A stretch of 64,000 nt of DNA from Enterobacter sp. RHBSTW-00994 (GCF_013782625.1 NZ_CP056199.1:3428588-3492587); one strand, 5' to 3'. Counted from the stretch's first letter, positions 22,556 through 32,494 are shown. Program-made: numbers and translations. The notes: a model not told the origin generated them from the letters alone.

Positions 22556-24796
22556 TCAGGCGTCTGTCCGGGACGCCTCTGCCTCAATTAACGTTTCAAG
22601 CGCGACTGGTTTTCCAATCAAATAGCCCTGAACATAATCGATACCCAGCGCGTGCACCGCGCTGCGTATCTCTTCATTTTCAACGTATTCAGCCACCACC
22701 AGCATTTTCTTCATACGTGCCAAATGACAGATTGAGGCCACTATCTGATAATCCAGGCTGTTATCAACAATGTTGCGGATAAAACTGCCATCTATTTTCA
22801 GGATATCGGCATCAACACTTTTCAACCGGGCATAGCTCGCATAGCCCGTACCAAAATCATCAATCGCGATTCGACAACCCATCTGATGCAACTGCTTAAG
22901 GATCTCGCTAGCAAGCCCTGAATTACCGAAACTACTGCTTTCTGTGATCTCAAAAATGAGTTGCCAGGCTTCAACACCGTATTGCCGCAACAAGCGGCTG
23001 ACCTCCAGCGGCAGCTGTGAGCGACAGGCCGTTGAAGGAGAAAGGTTGATGGCGAAACGCTGACCGGGCAAGCTCTCACGGTGCGCAGATAAAAACTGCA
23101 ACGTATGTTCCAGCACCCATAAATCAATGCGTGACGAAAGACCAAACTCTTGTGCCACTGGCAGGAAATAATCGGGTGAGATCAATTCACCATTTTCACC
23201 CGGCATACGCAGCAACACTTCATGATAATGGTCTCCACGAATGCCGCGTATCGGTTGTGCCATCAGGGAAAATGCGTTCTGTTCCAGCACGTATTTTAGG
23301 CGATTCATCATCGCTATTTTATCTTTCAGGTTGCGCTGCAAATGAATAGCGCCACGTTGCTGCAAACTTTCCGGCTTATGTGTAGACAGAGAGAGATCCG
23401 CAATAACACTTAATTCCCCCAACAGTAAATAGAGGTGAGTTACCGGTGAACGAACACAGCAGTAGCTCACTCCCACCTGAGGCTGAAGTGGCATACCATC
23501 CCAGATTAAACGAAACTGCATGATATGCGCATTCAGACCTTCAATGCGCGACGGATGTGATTCACTATTCAGGCGCACAGCAAGATCATGCCCGGTGAGA
23601 TTAAAAACACCTTCACCCGGCTGAAGCATGTTATTTATCCACGCAGCCAGCTGCTGTTTATATTGGATGCGAAGCAACATGCCATAGTTGCGCCCCAGCA
23701 CTTCCAGCTCCGGGATACGTAATAAACACAGTGCTGACCACGGATTTTTTGCCAGCACGCGAGAAAGTGCGCGCAAGTTCGGCATGTGTACCACAGGATC
23801 AAGAAACGCCAGCTTGCGCGCACGAAAACTGACAGTTCTCTGGCGCGTCGCCAGCATCGCCATGTAGATAACAACAAAAGAAAAAACCAGATAGCTGGAT
23901 GAGGTGATCGCAAGCTGAATATCATAGCCCTGATATACGGGGATATAGCGATAGTAATAATGAATAGATATGACCAGAACAGGTGTCCAGACCAGCGACA
24001 TCAACCGATAGCCAAAGCGCATCGATCCCCAGAGCATCACGGGCATCAGCAGCGACAGCGTATAGTTTGTGCTAAAAATTGTACTATCATCATGCATCGG
24101 CAACAGCAGTAATACCAATAAGCCGACCAATACCGCGCCCCAGACCAGCAACTCAATTACACCAACATTTTTATCCACCTGCGCAACGCTCTGAGAAATA
24201 AGTCCTTTAGCATAACGAGGATGGCGAATTAAGCGGATAAGCACATAGCAGAAGGGGATACCGGTGAGACACCCGACCAATAAGCCTTGATAGTTGATCA
24301 AGGTTCGTATGCTCATCGGGTTTTGCCCCATCAGGCTTTGTCTGCTCTCATAAACGCCCAGATACAGGGCAAACTGAAACAGTAGCAAAAAGAGTGTCGC
24401 CGGAAAAAAAACCTGCCAAAACAGGCGTTGTGCCATTAGCCGCACATCACCATAGGGAACCATGTTTCGTCTGGGGGCAAACACGCGATACCCACCCCAA
24501 CTTAGCGTCAGCGGAATAATAAAATGAGCAATAATACCTATCGTTTCGTAAAGATCTAACGAGGGGAAGTAACGTATAAACAGCGCCAGGCTGATGCCCG
24601 GAAACGCCGCAATTTCGTAGAATAACGTCAGCGTCAATAACACTGCCAGTGGTGTGTAATAAAGAACAACCCTGTCACTGCCAATTTGAGTGAAGGTATT
24701 CGCATAGCTCAGAAGGGGCAAAAGAATCAGCGGTAACACCAGTGGCAGAGCCCACCAGCGATCTTTATTATTGCTCAGGAAAGTCAGAATATTCAT
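22556..24796 (-). CDS. pdeF: Cyclic di-GMP phosphodiesterase PdeF (YfgF)
   Basis: Membrane-bound EAL enzyme that linearises cyclic di-GMP; the E. coli protein is active mainly without oxygen. 746 residues (E. coli 747). A MASE1-type sensor with about eight helices fills residues 15-330. A degenerate GGDEF domain follows (the signature reads GHDLA near 400, so no cyclase activity), then an EAL domain from about 495. The EAL signature is HEVLLR, and NLSPST, DDFGTGYAS and LKIDGSFIR hold catalytic and metal residues. An FNR site and -10 box lie upstream at 24931-24944 and 24904-24909. Confidence 0.94.
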   Translation of the reverse strand: MNILTFLSNNKDRWWALPLVLPLILLPLLSYANTFTQIGSDRVVLYYTPLAVLLTLTLFYEIAAFPGISLALFIRYFPSLDLYETIGIIAHFIIPLTLSWGGYRVFAPRRNMVPYGDVRLMAQRLFWQVFFPATLFLLLFQFALYLGVYESRQSLMGQNPMSIRTLINYQGLLVGCLTGIPFCYVLIRLIRHPRYAKGLISQSVAQVDKNVGVIELLVWGAVLVGLLVLLLLPMHDDSTIFSTNYTLSLLMPVMLWGSMRFGYRLMSLVWTPVLVISIHYYYRYIPVYQGYDIQLAITSSSYLVFSFVVIYMAMLATRQRTVSFRARKLAFLDPVVHMPNLRALSRVLAKNPWSALCLLRIPELEVLGRNYGMLLRIQYKQQLAAWINNMLQPGEGVFNLTGHDLAVRLNSESHPSRIEGLNAHIMQFRLIWDGMPLQPQVGVSYCCVRSPVTHLYLLLGELSVIADLSLSTHKPESLQQRGAIHLQRNLKDKIAMMNRLKYVLEQNAFSLMAQPIRGIRGDHYHEVLLRMPGENGELISPDYFLPVAQEFGLSSRIDLWVLEHTLQFLSAHRESLPGQRFAINLSPSTACRSQLPLEVSRLLRQYGVEAWQLIFEITESSSFGNSGLASEILKQLHQMGCRIAIDDFGTGYASYARLKSVDADILKIDGSFIRNIVDNSLDYQIVASICHLARMKKMLVVAEYVENEEIRSAVHALGIDYVQGYLIGKPVALETLIEAEASRTDA

Positions 24797-25147
24797 AGGT
24801 GCTCAGTCGAACCCCGATTATCCAACGGGTAAATATAGACAGGCATCCGACCTGACGTTGTCGTCACTCAAGCCCACAACACGGCCCGGCTAATGGAGGA
24901 GAGATTTTAGTTGTCAGGGACTCGCAGCAATTGACTTAAATCAAACTAATTAAATCGAATAATTATTTCTTATTCTTTTTTTCCATCTTTTTCCCATTTT
25001 ATCAATTAAATAAATAATTAAATCACTTTATATAACATTACTTAATGTATGCATTGACGGAATTTTACACCCCTATAATTGACCCTTTCTTCCCACTGTG
25101 CCTTAATAGCCTCATCGCCCGTAATGGGTATGCCCAGGAAAACAACA
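24797..25147. other. AT-rich intergenic region between pdeF and yfgG
   Basis: 351 bases with no credible gene. The part next to pdeF carries its promoter with an FNR site. The central part, about 24925-25050, is strikingly AT-rich, a composition suited to H-NS binding. Close to yfgG, TATAAT at 25074-25079 is a good -10 element; the best -35 candidate (TTGACG at 25054) is too near, at 14 bases. Confidence 0.6.
24904..24944 (-). promoter_or_regulatory. FNR-activated promoter of pdeF
   Basis: TTGACTTAAATCAA at 24931-24944 matches the FNR consensus TTGAT-N4-ATCAA at 9 of 10 positions. On the minus strand TAAAAT (24909-24904) is a fair -10 element. A start point about 7 bases beyond it would place the FNR site near -41, the class II activating position. 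E. coli yfgF is reported to be FNR-dependent. Confidence 0.75.
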
Positions 25148-25327
25148 GTGAGTCAGGCCACTCGTATGCATAAACGACATCGATTTAACACTCGGATGAC
25201 CCGCATCATACTGCTTATCAGTTTCCTCTTTTTCTTTGGCCGCTTTGTTTATTCTTCGGTTGGAGCCTGGTATCACCACCAGGATAAAATACAGTCTCAG
25301 CAATCAAGCTTGTCCACCGATCGCTAA
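25148..25327 (+). CDS. yfgG: Small membrane protein YfgG, GTG start
   Basis: 59 residues with one predicted membrane helix (IILLISFLFFFGRFVYSSV, about residues 18-36) after a basic N-terminus (RMHKRHRFNTRMTR). It aligns with E. coli YfgG (63 residues) from the GTG at 25148, which has AGGAA seven bases before it; an upstream in-frame ATG at 25079 overlaps the likely -10 box and is rejected. Molecular function is not established. The C-terminus differs from E. coli and overlaps the stop of the convergent LysR gene by four bases. Confidence 0.88.
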   Translation: MSQATRMHKRHRFNTRMTRIILLISFLFFFGRFVYSSVGAWYHHQDKIQSQQSSLSTDR

Positions 25328-26214
25328 CGAACTGGATTATTTTGCAGCATCCGAATGACCCCGGAGATCCCTCTACTGAGGATCTTGTCCTGACGCATCA
25401 CTATCGCCAGTCGGCGATGTAATACCGGTGTTAAAGAACGCACGCTTAGACCCTCCCGCTCTGCCGCGTGTCCAACAGCCATTCGCGGTACGATGCTGAA
25501 ACCCAAACCCGCGCGAACCATCCGTTTAATCGCCTCAATACTACCAAGTTGCATAACGGGCGCTATCGACAATCCGCAGGCTTGAAACCAGCTGTCAATC
25601 AGTGCGCGAGTTCCACTTCCAGACTCAAACGCAATCAGCGGTTTTGAGTGCAACACTTCAGGTGTCAATGGTTCCGACATTCCCTGACATTCCTGTGAGG
25701 AAATCAGGACAAACTCTTCGTCCATTACCGGCATCACGTCCAGCGCCTTTCCGCTTACCGGCATCGTCACCAGCCCCATATCAAGACGACTTTCTTCAAT
25801 CGCCCGAACTATATCGAGTGTATTTCCAGTCGTCACCCCTACTCTCAGCAACGGGAAATCTTTGCGTAATTGCTGTAACAACGGTGGCAAAAGATGGATG
25901 CAGGCCGTGGCTCCCGTACCTAACGTCACCGTACCACTAACCTCGTGGTGGCACTCATGTACTGAACGTAGCGTTTCTGCAACGGCTTGTTCTATACGCT
26001 CACCGTGCGTCAGTAATGCCAGCCCAGACTCCGTGGCTTTGATACCACGACCTGTACGTTCGATTAAACGCACCTGAATAAATTGCTCAAGCTGGCGTAT
26101 TTGCAGGCTGACAGCAGGTTGCGAGATCCCGAGCACATCTGCTGCAGCTGAAAAGCTTCCACGTTGTACCACCAGGCGGAAAGTTGCCAGATGTCCCAGA
26201 TTCAGTGTCGTCAT
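25324..26214 (-). CDS. LysR-family transcriptional regulator
   Basis: 296 residues. The N-terminal winged helix-turn-helix (about residues 5-64, with the FSAAADVLGISQPAVSLQIR helix pair) is canonical, followed by a periplasmic-binding-like effector domain from about 90. The effector pocket suggests a small organic ligand but the ligand cannot be named. It diverges from the MFS gene at 26313 across a 98-base gap holding a LysR-type palindrome, so it probably controls that transporter and itself. Not at this position in E. coli K-12, where yfgH and yfgI lie. Its stop overlaps yfgG. Confidence 0.9.
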   Translation of the reverse strand: MTTLNLGHLATFRLVVQRGSFSAAADVLGISQPAVSLQIRQLEQFIQVRLIERTGRGIKATESGLALLTHGERIEQAVAETLRSVHECHHEVSGTVTLGTGATACIHLLPPLLQQLRKDFPLLRVGVTTGNTLDIVRAIEESRLDMGLVTMPVSGKALDVMPVMDEEFVLISSQECQGMSEPLTPEVLHSKPLIAFESGSGTRALIDSWFQACGLSIAPVMQLGSIEAIKRMVRAGLGFSIVPRMAVGHAAEREGLSVRSLTPVLHRRLAIVMRQDKILSRGISGVIRMLQNNPVR

Positions 26215-26225
26215 TCAAAGTTTCT

Positions 26226-26242
26226 CTTATGCAGGTCATAAG
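26226..26242. promoter_or_regulatory. LysR-type operator in the regulator/MFS intergenic gap
   Basis: CTTATG, five bases, CATAAG: a perfect 17-base interrupted palindrome containing the T-N11-A signature of LysR regulators, 12 bases upstream of the regulator start and about 70 upstream of the transporter. Confidence 0.65.
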
Positions 26243-26312
26243 GTTACGGCTCTGCCAGCACAATACCGCGCCCAGTATGCTAAGGACAACTGCATTAACG
26301 GAATGAAAAACA

Positions 26313-27497
26313 ATGGAAATACCTGCTATTCCCAGACAACTTCCTCTCACCGCTGGCTGTAATCAGTTGATCAACTGGGGGATCTCTTTTTACATGCCGG
26401 GTACATTTGCACAGGCGATTTCGACCGATCGGGCATGGTCATCGACGCAAATCTATCTCGGTTTGACCCTTGCCATGCTGGTCATGGCAGTGGTGTCCCC
26501 TTTTGTCGCCAGATTACTGGCTCACTTTGGAGGACAAAATGTTGTAATGAGCGGAACATTGCTGATTGCAGCAAGCTGCGCGATCATGGCGTTTGCCCCC
26601 ACCCTGCCTGGCTGGTACTGCGCCTGGCTACTCACCGGGATAGGGATGCGCCTGTCGTTGTATGATGCGTTGTTCGCCTCGCTGGTGAATCTGTATGGGC
26701 AACAGGCGCGGCAAACCATTTCCCGCGTGACGCTGGCTGGAGGTCTGGCATCCGCGGTCTTTTGGCCGCTAGGAGATGCACTGTTGAAGATAATGAGCTG
26801 GCAACATGCGTTGCTGATTTATGCATTATTCGGTGTCCTCAGCGCGGTACTGATTTATCCCCTTCCCAATCAAACACTGGCAATGACGGTAAAGCCGGAT
26901 ACGTCCCATCAGGAAAAGAACCGCCGCAACAGTATCCTCTATGCCGCATTTATCGCACTGATCACTTTTGTCTCTAATGGCACATCCACACACTTACCTG
27001 AACTTATCACGAGCACCGGTTTACCCGTTGCGATCGGTATGCTTTGGGGATTCGGTCAGACCGGTGCTCGATTAATGGAAGTGCTGGCAGGTTCCAGACT
27101 GACGCCCCTCAAACTGACGCTACTGACAGCCCTGGCCATGCCACTCTGTTTTTTACTGGGCGTGGCTGGAACCACATTTATCTGGCCCATCGTCGGGTTT
27201 GTGCTGGGCTACGGCGCAATCAACGGGCTGGTGACGATAGTGAAAGCCACATTGCCTTTGCAGCTTTTCTCAACACAGGATTATGCAAAGCAAACGGGCT
27301 TACTGCTGATCCCTGCACAACTGATGGCTGCCGCATCTCCATTTGCCTATGCCTGGCTGAACCGGGAACTGGGGATTGCAGGCGCGCTGTGGGTATCGTG
27401 GGGGCTAGCGACAGTGATTGCAGGGCTTGCAGTGGGGATTGTGGTCAGTCAAAAGACAAATAAAAAACCCTCTGAACAAGCAGAGGGTTTTGTTTAG
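26313..27497 (+). CDS. Major facilitator superfamily transporter
   Basis: 394 residues with about 12 hydrophobic helices in two halves joined by a charged loop near residues 190-210 (VKPDTSHQEKNRRN). It starts with a GCNQLINWGISFYMPGTF segment of MFS carriers related to drug or organic-anion transporters. Substrate unknown. It is transcribed away from the LysR gene, and their shared gap holds a LysR-type palindrome. The last codons are encoded by the hairpin of the terminator shared with guaA, giving the odd C-terminal tail KKPSEQAEGFV. Not at this position in E. coli K-12. Confidence 0.88.
   Translation: MEIPAIPRQLPLTAGCNQLINWGISFYMPGTFAQAISTDRAWSSTQIYLGLTLAMLVMAVVSPFVARLLAHFGGQNVVMSGTLLIAASCAIMAFAPTLPGWYCAWLLTGIGMRLSLYDALFASLVNLYGQQARQTISRVTLAGGLASAVFWPLGDALLKIMSWQHALLIYALFGVLSAVLIYPLPNQTLAMTVKPDTSHQEKNRRNSILYAAFIALITFVSNGTSTHLPELITSTGLPVAIGMLWGFGQTGARLMEVLAGSRLTPLKLTLLTALAMPLCFLLGVAGTTFIWPIVGFVLGYGAINGLVTIVKATLPLQLFSTQDYAKQTGLLLIPAQLMAAASPFAYAWLNRELGIAGALWVSWGLATVIAGLAVGIVVSQKTNKKPSEQAEGFV
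27465..27494. terminator. Two-way terminator of guaA and the MFS gene
   Basis: AAACCCTCTG (27465-27474) and CAGAGGGTTT (27481-27490) form the stem; the minus strand continues TTTTTTATTT and the plus strand TTTTGTTTAG. The MFS stop codon (27495-27497) lies in the plus-strand T-run. Confidence 0.9.
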
Positions 27498-27511
27498 CAA
27501 TTATGACGGGA

Positions 27512-29089
27512 TCATTCCCACTCAATCGTCGCTGGTGGTTTACCACTGATGTCATACACCACACGGGAAATACCGTTCACCTCATTGATGATACGGTTAG
27601 ATACGCGGCCTAAGAAGTCATACGGCAGGTGCGCCCAATGTGCGGTCATAAAGTCGATGGTTTCGACCGCGCGCAGGGAAACGACCCAGTCGTATTTGCG
27701 GCCATCGCCCATTACGCCTACGGAGCGAACCGGCAGGAACACGGTGAACGCCTGGCTCACTTTGTTGTACAGGTCAGCTTTGTGCAGTTCTTCGATGAAG
27801 ATAGCGTCCGCGCGACGCAGGAGATCGCAATACTCTTTCTTCACTTCGCCCAGTACACGTACGCCCAGACCAGGCCCCGGGAACGGGTGACGGTAGAGCA
27901 TATCGTACGGCAGACCCAGTTCCAGACCGATCTTACGCACTTCATCTTTGAACAGCTCACGGAGCGGTTCAACCAGACCCATTTTCATCTCTTTCGGCAG
28001 GCCGCCCACGTTGTGGTGAGATTTAATGACGTGTGCTTTACCGGTCGCAGATGCGGCTGATTCGATGACATCAGGGTAGATCGTGCCCTGAGCCAGCCAC
28101 TTCACATCTTCCAGACGCAGTGCTTGCTCATCGAACACTTCGACGAACACACGGCCAATGATTTTACGTTTTGCTTCCGGGTCGTTTTCGCCAGCCAGCG
28201 CATCAAGGAAACGCTTCTCGCCTTCCACGTGAACAATGTTCAGACCGAAGTGGTCGCCAAACATGTCCATAACCTGCTGGGCTTCGTTCAGACGCAGCAG
28301 ACCGTTGTCCACGAATACGCAGGTCAGGTTTTTGCCAATCGCACGGTGCAGCAGCATTGCCGTCACAGAGGAGTCAACACCACCGGACAGACCAAGGATC
28401 ACTTTGTCATCACCAACCTGCTGGCGGATACGCTCAACAGCGTCGTCGATGATTTTAGCCGGAGTCCACAGGGCTTCACACTGGCAGATGTCACGCACAA
28501 AACGCTCCAGCATGCGCATACCCTGACGGGTGTGAGTCACTTCCGGGTGGAACTGCACGCCGTAGAAACGTTTTTCTTCGTTCGCCATAATCGCGAACGG
28601 GCAGCTTTCGGTGCTGGCAACAGTCACGAAGCCGGCTGGAATAGCGGTAACTTTGTCGCCGTGGCTCATCCACACATCCAGCAGCGGTTTGCCTTCTGCG
28701 GTCAGTGAGTCCTCAATACCGCGCACCAGCGCGCTATCAGTAACCACTTCAACCTGCGCGTAGCCAAACTCACGCTCGTTAGAACCTTCAACATGGCCGC
28801 CCAACTGCATGGCCATGGTCTGCATGCCGTAGCACACACCAAACACCGGAACGCCGGCTTCGAACACATACTGCGGTGCGCGTGGGCTGTTTTCTTCAGT
28901 GGTACTTTCCGGACCACCGGAAAGAATGATGCCGCTTGGATTGAATTCGCGAATCTGTGCTTCCGTGACATCCCACGCCCACAGTTCGCAGTAAACGCCC
29001 AGTTCACGTACGCGACGCGCAACCAGTTGAGTGTACTGAGAACCAAAGTCGAGGATGAGAATGCGATGTTTATGAATGTTTTCCGTCAT
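27512..29089 (-). CDS. guaA: GMP synthetase GuaA
   Basis: Glutamine-hydrolysing enzyme that aminates XMP to GMP. 525 residues as in E. coli. A class I glutamine amidotransferase domain holds the nucleophile Cys in [10 protein letters not shown] (about 86) and the His/Glu pair in QFHPEVTHT (about 181-183). The ATP-pyrophosphatase domain P-loop is [12 protein letters not shown] near residue 230, and a dimerisation domain closes the protein. It is downstream of guaB in the guaBA operon, here with a 127-base ERIC element in the 193-base gap, and ends at the shared terminator 27465-27494. Confidence 0.97.
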   Translation of the reverse strand: MTENIHKHRILILDFGSQYTQLVARRVRELGVYCELWAWDVTEAQIREFNPSGIILSGGPESTTEENSPRAPQYVFEAGVPVFGVCYGMQTMAMQLGGHVEGSNEREFGYAQVEVVTDSALVRGIEDSLTAEGKPLLDVWMSHGDKVTAIPAGFVTVASTESCPFAIMANEEKRFYGVQFHPEVTHTRQGMRMLERFVRDICQCEALWTPAKIIDDAVERIRQQVGDDKVILGLSGGVDSSVTAMLLHRAIGKNLTCVFVDNGLLRLNEAQQVMDMFGDHFGLNIVHVEGEKRFLDALAGENDPEAKRKIIGRVFVEVFDEQALRLEDVKWLAQGTIYPDVIESAASATGKAHVIKSHHNVGGLPKEMKMGLVEPLRELFKDEVRKIGLELGLPYDMLYRHPFPGPGLGVRVLGEVKKEYCDLLRRADAIFIEELHKADLYNKVSQAFTVFLPVRSVGVMGDGRKYDWVVSLRAVETIDFMTAHWAHLPYDFLGRVSNRIINEVNGISRVVYDISGKPPATIEWE

Positions 29090-29134
29090 TGACGCTAATT
29101 CCGAGGCAAGTGAAACAAAAACAGAGCGCCCGAT

Positions 29135-29261
29135 TTACTCGTCGTCTTTCAGGCTGCAGGTGCGTTAGCTGCGTTCATTCACCCCGGCTACATAGTTTCA
29201 CTATGCTCCAGGGGTCTCATGGACTTGCCGCCTTCCTGCACCCCGAAATCCATAGAGTATC
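29135..29261 (-). repeat. ERIC element inside the guaBA operon
   Basis: 127 bases, exactly the ERIC length. The minus-strand reading contains TGCAGGAAGGCGGCAAG and the paired central arms typical of enterobacterial repetitive intergenic consensus, ending in GACGAGTAA. It lies between guaB and guaA and is therefore transcribed with them. A second copy lies at 55191-55317. Confidence 0.85.
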
Positions 29262-29282
29262 TGGATCGGGCGCGGAAACTTA

Positions 29283-30749
29283 TCAGGAGCCCAGACGGTA
29301 GTTCGGGGACTCTTTGGTGATGGTCACATCGTGAACATGACTTTCCTGAATACCCGCACCGCTGATGCGTACAAATTCCGCTTTAGTACGCAGCAGATCG
29401 ATAGTACCACAGCCGGTCAGACCCATACAGGAGCGCAGGCCGCCCATCTGCTGGTGAATGATCTCTTTCAGGCGACCTTTATAAGCAACGCGACCTTCGA
29501 TACCTTCTGGTACGAGTTTGTCAGCGGCGTTATCGCTCTGGAAGTAACGGTCAGAAGAGCCTTTGGACATCGCACCCAGAGAACCCATACCACGGTAAGA
29601 TTTATATGAACGCCCCTGGTAGAGTTCAATTTCACCTGGGGACTCTTCAGTCCCTGCCAGCATGGATCCAACCATGACCGCCGCAGCACCCGCTGCAATG
29701 GCTTTGGCAATATCACCAGAGAAACGAATACCCCCATCAGCGATAACCGGAACACCCGTTCCTTCCAGCGCTTCTACGGCATCAGATACTGCAGTGATCT
29801 GTGGAACACCCACACCAGTAACGATACGGGTAGTACAGATAGAGCCAGGACCGATACCCACTTTCACTGCGCTACAACCCGCTTCAGCCAGAGCACGAGC
29901 CCCTGCGCCGGTTGCAACGTTGCCACCAATGATTTGCAAATCAGGATATTTCGCACGAGTCTCGCGAATACGTTGCAGAACACCTTCGGAATGGCCATGA
30001 GAGGAGTCGATCAACAGTACGTCAACGCCTGCAGCAACCAGCGCGTCAACGCGCTCTTCATTGCCAGCACCCGCGCCAACCGCAGCACCTACACGCAGAC
30101 GGCCATGCTCATCTTTACAGGCGTTAGGTTTACGCTCTGCTTTCTGGAAATCTTTAACGGTTATCATGCCGCGAAGATGGAAGTTGCTATCAACTACCAG
30201 CGCTTTTTCTACGCGTTTTTCGTGCATTTTCGCCAACACGACATCGCGGGTTTCGCCTTCACGAACGGTCACAAGACGCTCTTTCGGGGTCATATAAACG
30301 CTGACAGGCTGGTTCAGATCGGTCACGAAGCGAACGTCACGACCAGTGATGATACCGACCAGTTCGTTGTCTTCGGTCACAACCGGGTAGCCTGCGAAGC
30401 CGTTGCGCTCGGTCAGCGCTTTCACTTCGTGCAGGGTGGTGGTTGGCAGAACAGTCTGTGGGTCGGAAACGATACCGGATTCATGTTTCTTCACGCGGCG
30501 AACTTCTTCAGCCTGACGCTCGATAGACATGTTTTTGTGAATAAAGCCAATGCCACCTTCCTGTGCCAGAGCGATAGCCAGGCGCGCTTCAGTCACGGTG
30601 TCCATTGCCGCAGAGAGCATAGGAATGTTCAGGCGAATGGTTTTGGTTAACTGCGTGCTGAGATCGGCAGTATTCGGCAGAACGGTGGAATGAGCGGGAA
30701 CGAGGAGGACGTCGTCAAACGTCAGTGCTTCTTTAGCAATACGTAGCAT
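29283..30749 (-). CDS. guaB: Inosine-5'-monophosphate dehydrogenase GuaB
   Basis: Oxidises IMP to XMP with NAD+, the branch point to guanine nucleotides. 488 residues as in E. coli. TIM barrel with two CBS domains inserted at about residues 95-200 ([23 protein letters not shown] marks the first). The catalytic Cys is in [11 protein letters not shown] near 305 and the mobile flap carries [10 protein letters not shown]. The ATG at 30749 (MLRIAKEAL) is the E. coli start; an alternative TTG six bases upstream is rejected. It is the first gene of guaBA and carries a PurR-type operator upstream. Confidence 0.97.
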   Translation of the reverse strand: MLRIAKEALTFDDVLLVPAHSTVLPNTADLSTQLTKTIRLNIPMLSAAMDTVTEARLAIALAQEGGIGFIHKNMSIERQAEEVRRVKKHESGIVSDPQTVLPTTTLHEVKALTERNGFAGYPVVTEDNELVGIITGRDVRFVTDLNQPVSVYMTPKERLVTVREGETRDVVLAKMHEKRVEKALVVDSNFHLRGMITVKDFQKAERKPNACKDEHGRLRVGAAVGAGAGNEERVDALVAAGVDVLLIDSSHGHSEGVLQRIRETRAKYPDLQIIGGNVATGAGARALAEAGCSAVKVGIGPGSICTTRIVTGVGVPQITAVSDAVEALEGTGVPVIADGGIRFSGDIAKAIAAGAAAVMVGSMLAGTEESPGEIELYQGRSYKSYRGMGSLGAMSKGSSDRYFQSDNAADKLVPEGIEGRVAYKGRLKEIIHQQMGGLRSCMGLTGCGTIDLLRTKAEFVRISGAGIQESHVHDVTITKESPNYRLGS

Positions 30750-30790
30750 GGGCAATATCTCTGACCTGGGTGGTTAAATATTGCCGTGGC

Positions 30791-30816
30791 ATTATACAGA
30801 GCGTAACCGATTGCAT
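30791..30816 (-). promoter_or_regulatory. guaBA promoter with PurR-type operator
   Basis: GCGTAACCGATTGCAT at 30801-30816 keeps the PurR core at 9 of 12 positions and equals, as I recall, the E. coli guaB operator. TATAAT on the minus strand (30796-30791) is the -10 box next to it. Confidence 0.75.
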
Positions 30817-30908
30817 CCACACTTTTTTATAAAAAATGCTTGCGCTCCCCTCTCAGCAGGTTACTATCGACTGAATAACTTGCTGATTTAGAATTTGATC
30901 CCGCTCAC

Positions 30909-32282
30909 ATGTTATCCTCTCAATCCCCCTCAATTTTTACTGTTAGCCGCCTTAATCAAACGGTTCGTTTACTGCTTGAGCAGGAAATGGGACAGGTCTG
31001 GATCAGCGGTGAGATTTCTAATTTCACGCAACCGTCATCCGGTCACTGGTATTTTACGTTGAAAGATGACACCGCCCAGGTACGCTGCGCAATGTTCCGC
31101 AACAGCAACCGCCGGGTGACATTCCGCCCTCAGCACGGCCAGCAAGTTCTGGTTCGCGCCAATATCACACTGTATGAGCCGCGCGGTGATTATCAAATCA
31201 TCGTCGAAAGCATGCAGCCTGCGGGCGAAGGGTTACTGCAGCAAAAATATGAACAGCTAAAAACAAAACTCTCGGAAGAGGGATTGTTCGACCAGCAGTT
31301 CAAGAAACCGCTACCCTCTCCAGCCCACTGTGTCGGGGTCATTACCTCGAAAACCGGTGCTGCACTGCATGATATTCTGCACGTTCTCAAACGCCGCGAT
31401 CCTTCCCTGCCCGTCATTATCTACCCTACCGCCGTTCAGGGTGATGACGCACCAGGTCAGATTGTCCGCGCCATTGAACTGGCTAACTTGCGTCAGGAGT
31501 GCGACGTCTTAATCGTCGGGCGTGGCGGCGGTTCACTGGAAGATCTCTGGAGCTTTAACGACGAACGTGTAGTACGTGCCATCTTTGCCAGCCAAATCCC
31601 CGTAGTCAGCGCCGTCGGGCATGAAACAGACGTGACCATTGCCGATTTTGTTGCGGATTTACGCGCCCCCACACCATCAGCGGCGGCTGAAGTAGTGAGT
31701 CGTAATCAGCTGGAACTGCTGCGACAGATTCAAAACGGGCAACAGCGTCTGGAAATGGCGATGGATTACTATCTTGCGAACCGGACTCGCCGCTTCACGC
31801 AGCTCCATCATCGCCTGCAACAGCAGCACCCGCAGCTGCGTCTCGCGCGTCAGCAAACCGTGCTGGAGCGTTTGCGCCAGCGCATGAACTTCGCGCTGGA
31901 TAACCAGCTTAAACGTGGTATATCGCGCCAGCAGCGCATCACCCAGCGTCTGAACCAGCAAAATCCACAGCCGAAGATTTATCGCGCGCAAGCGCGCATC
32001 CGGCAGCTTGAGTATCGTCTTGCGGAGAGTGCGCACGCCCGTCTGAGCAATACCCGCGAACGTTTTGGCAATGCAGTCACCCATCTGGAAGCTGTCAGCC
32101 CACTTTCCACACTGGCTCGTGGTTATAGCGTGACGACAGTGACGGACGGCAAGGTGTTGAAACAAACGAAACAGGTGAAGGCTGGCGACGTGCTCACTAC
32201 CCGCCTGGCCGATGGCTGGATAGAGAGCGAAGTCAAAGGCATTACCGCCGCGAAAAAAACGCGCAAGAAAAAGCCGGATTAA
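30909..32282 (+). CDS. xseA: Exonuclease VII large subunit XseA
   Basis: Catalytic subunit of the single-strand exonuclease that works with XseB (encoded elsewhere) in repair. 457 residues (E. coli 456). An N-terminal OB-fold ([20 protein letters not shown]) is followed by the catalytic domain ([17 protein letters not shown] and [28 protein letters not shown] with active-site residues) and a long Arg/Gln-rich coiled coil (about 290-400) that binds XseB. It diverges from guaB and its stop overlaps convergent yfgJ by four bases. Confidence 0.96.
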   Translation: MLSSQSPSIFTVSRLNQTVRLLLEQEMGQVWISGEISNFTQPSSGHWYFTLKDDTAQVRCAMFRNSNRRVTFRPQHGQQVLVRANITLYEPRGDYQIIVESMQPAGEGLLQQKYEQLKTKLSEEGLFDQQFKKPLPSPAHCVGVITSKTGAALHDILHVLKRRDPSLPVIIYPTAVQGDDAPGQIVRAIELANLRQECDVLIVGRGGGSLEDLWSFNDERVVRAIFASQIPVVSAVGHETDVTIADFVADLRAPTPSAAAEVVSRNQLELLRQIQNGQQRLEMAMDYYLANRTRRFTQLHHRLQQQHPQLRLARQQTVLERLRQRMNFALDNQLKRGISRQQRITQRLNQQNPQPKIYRAQARIRQLEYRLAESAHARLSNTRERFGNAVTHLEAVSPLSTLARGYSVTTVTDGKVLKQTKQVKAGDVLTTRLADGWIESEVKGITAAKKTRKKKPD

Positions 32283-32494
32283 ACTGGCTTAAATTCCACG
32301 CGCTTTTTAGAGATCAACCCGTGGCCATTCTGGCAAAAATAATCCACCGCACCACACGCTTTTAACACCTGGAGTGGCTGATGACACTCCGGGCAACACG
32401 CTTCCAGTTGAATATCCTTATGACAATGCGCGCAGTGCGCCACTCCATTTTGCGGCTCCAGTTCTGCGTGGCAATCGGGGCAAATGACTGACAT
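32279..32494 (-). CDS. yfgJ: Double zinc-ribbon protein YfgJ
   Basis: 71 residues of unknown function (DUF1407 type). Four CxxC-like pairs are visible: [23 protein letters not shown] and the later single Cys residues ([14 protein letters not shown]), enough for two zinc sites. No signal or membrane segment, so cytoplasmic. It is convergent with xseA with overlapping stops and lies 52 bases from the oxidoreductase gene on the same strand. Confidence 0.87.
   Translation of the reverse strand: MSVICPDCHAELEPQNGVAHCAHCHKDIQLEACCPECHQPLQVLKACGAVDYFCQNGHGLISKKRVEFKPV

Noticed and set aside
24925..25060. AT-rich tract as a mobile element or origin
   Set aside because: No inverted ends, target duplication, iterons or DnaA boxes were seen; it lies in a promoter region.
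29934..30650. Long open frame antisense to guaB (238 codons)
   Set aside because: Shadow of a highly conserved gene; no family resemblance.
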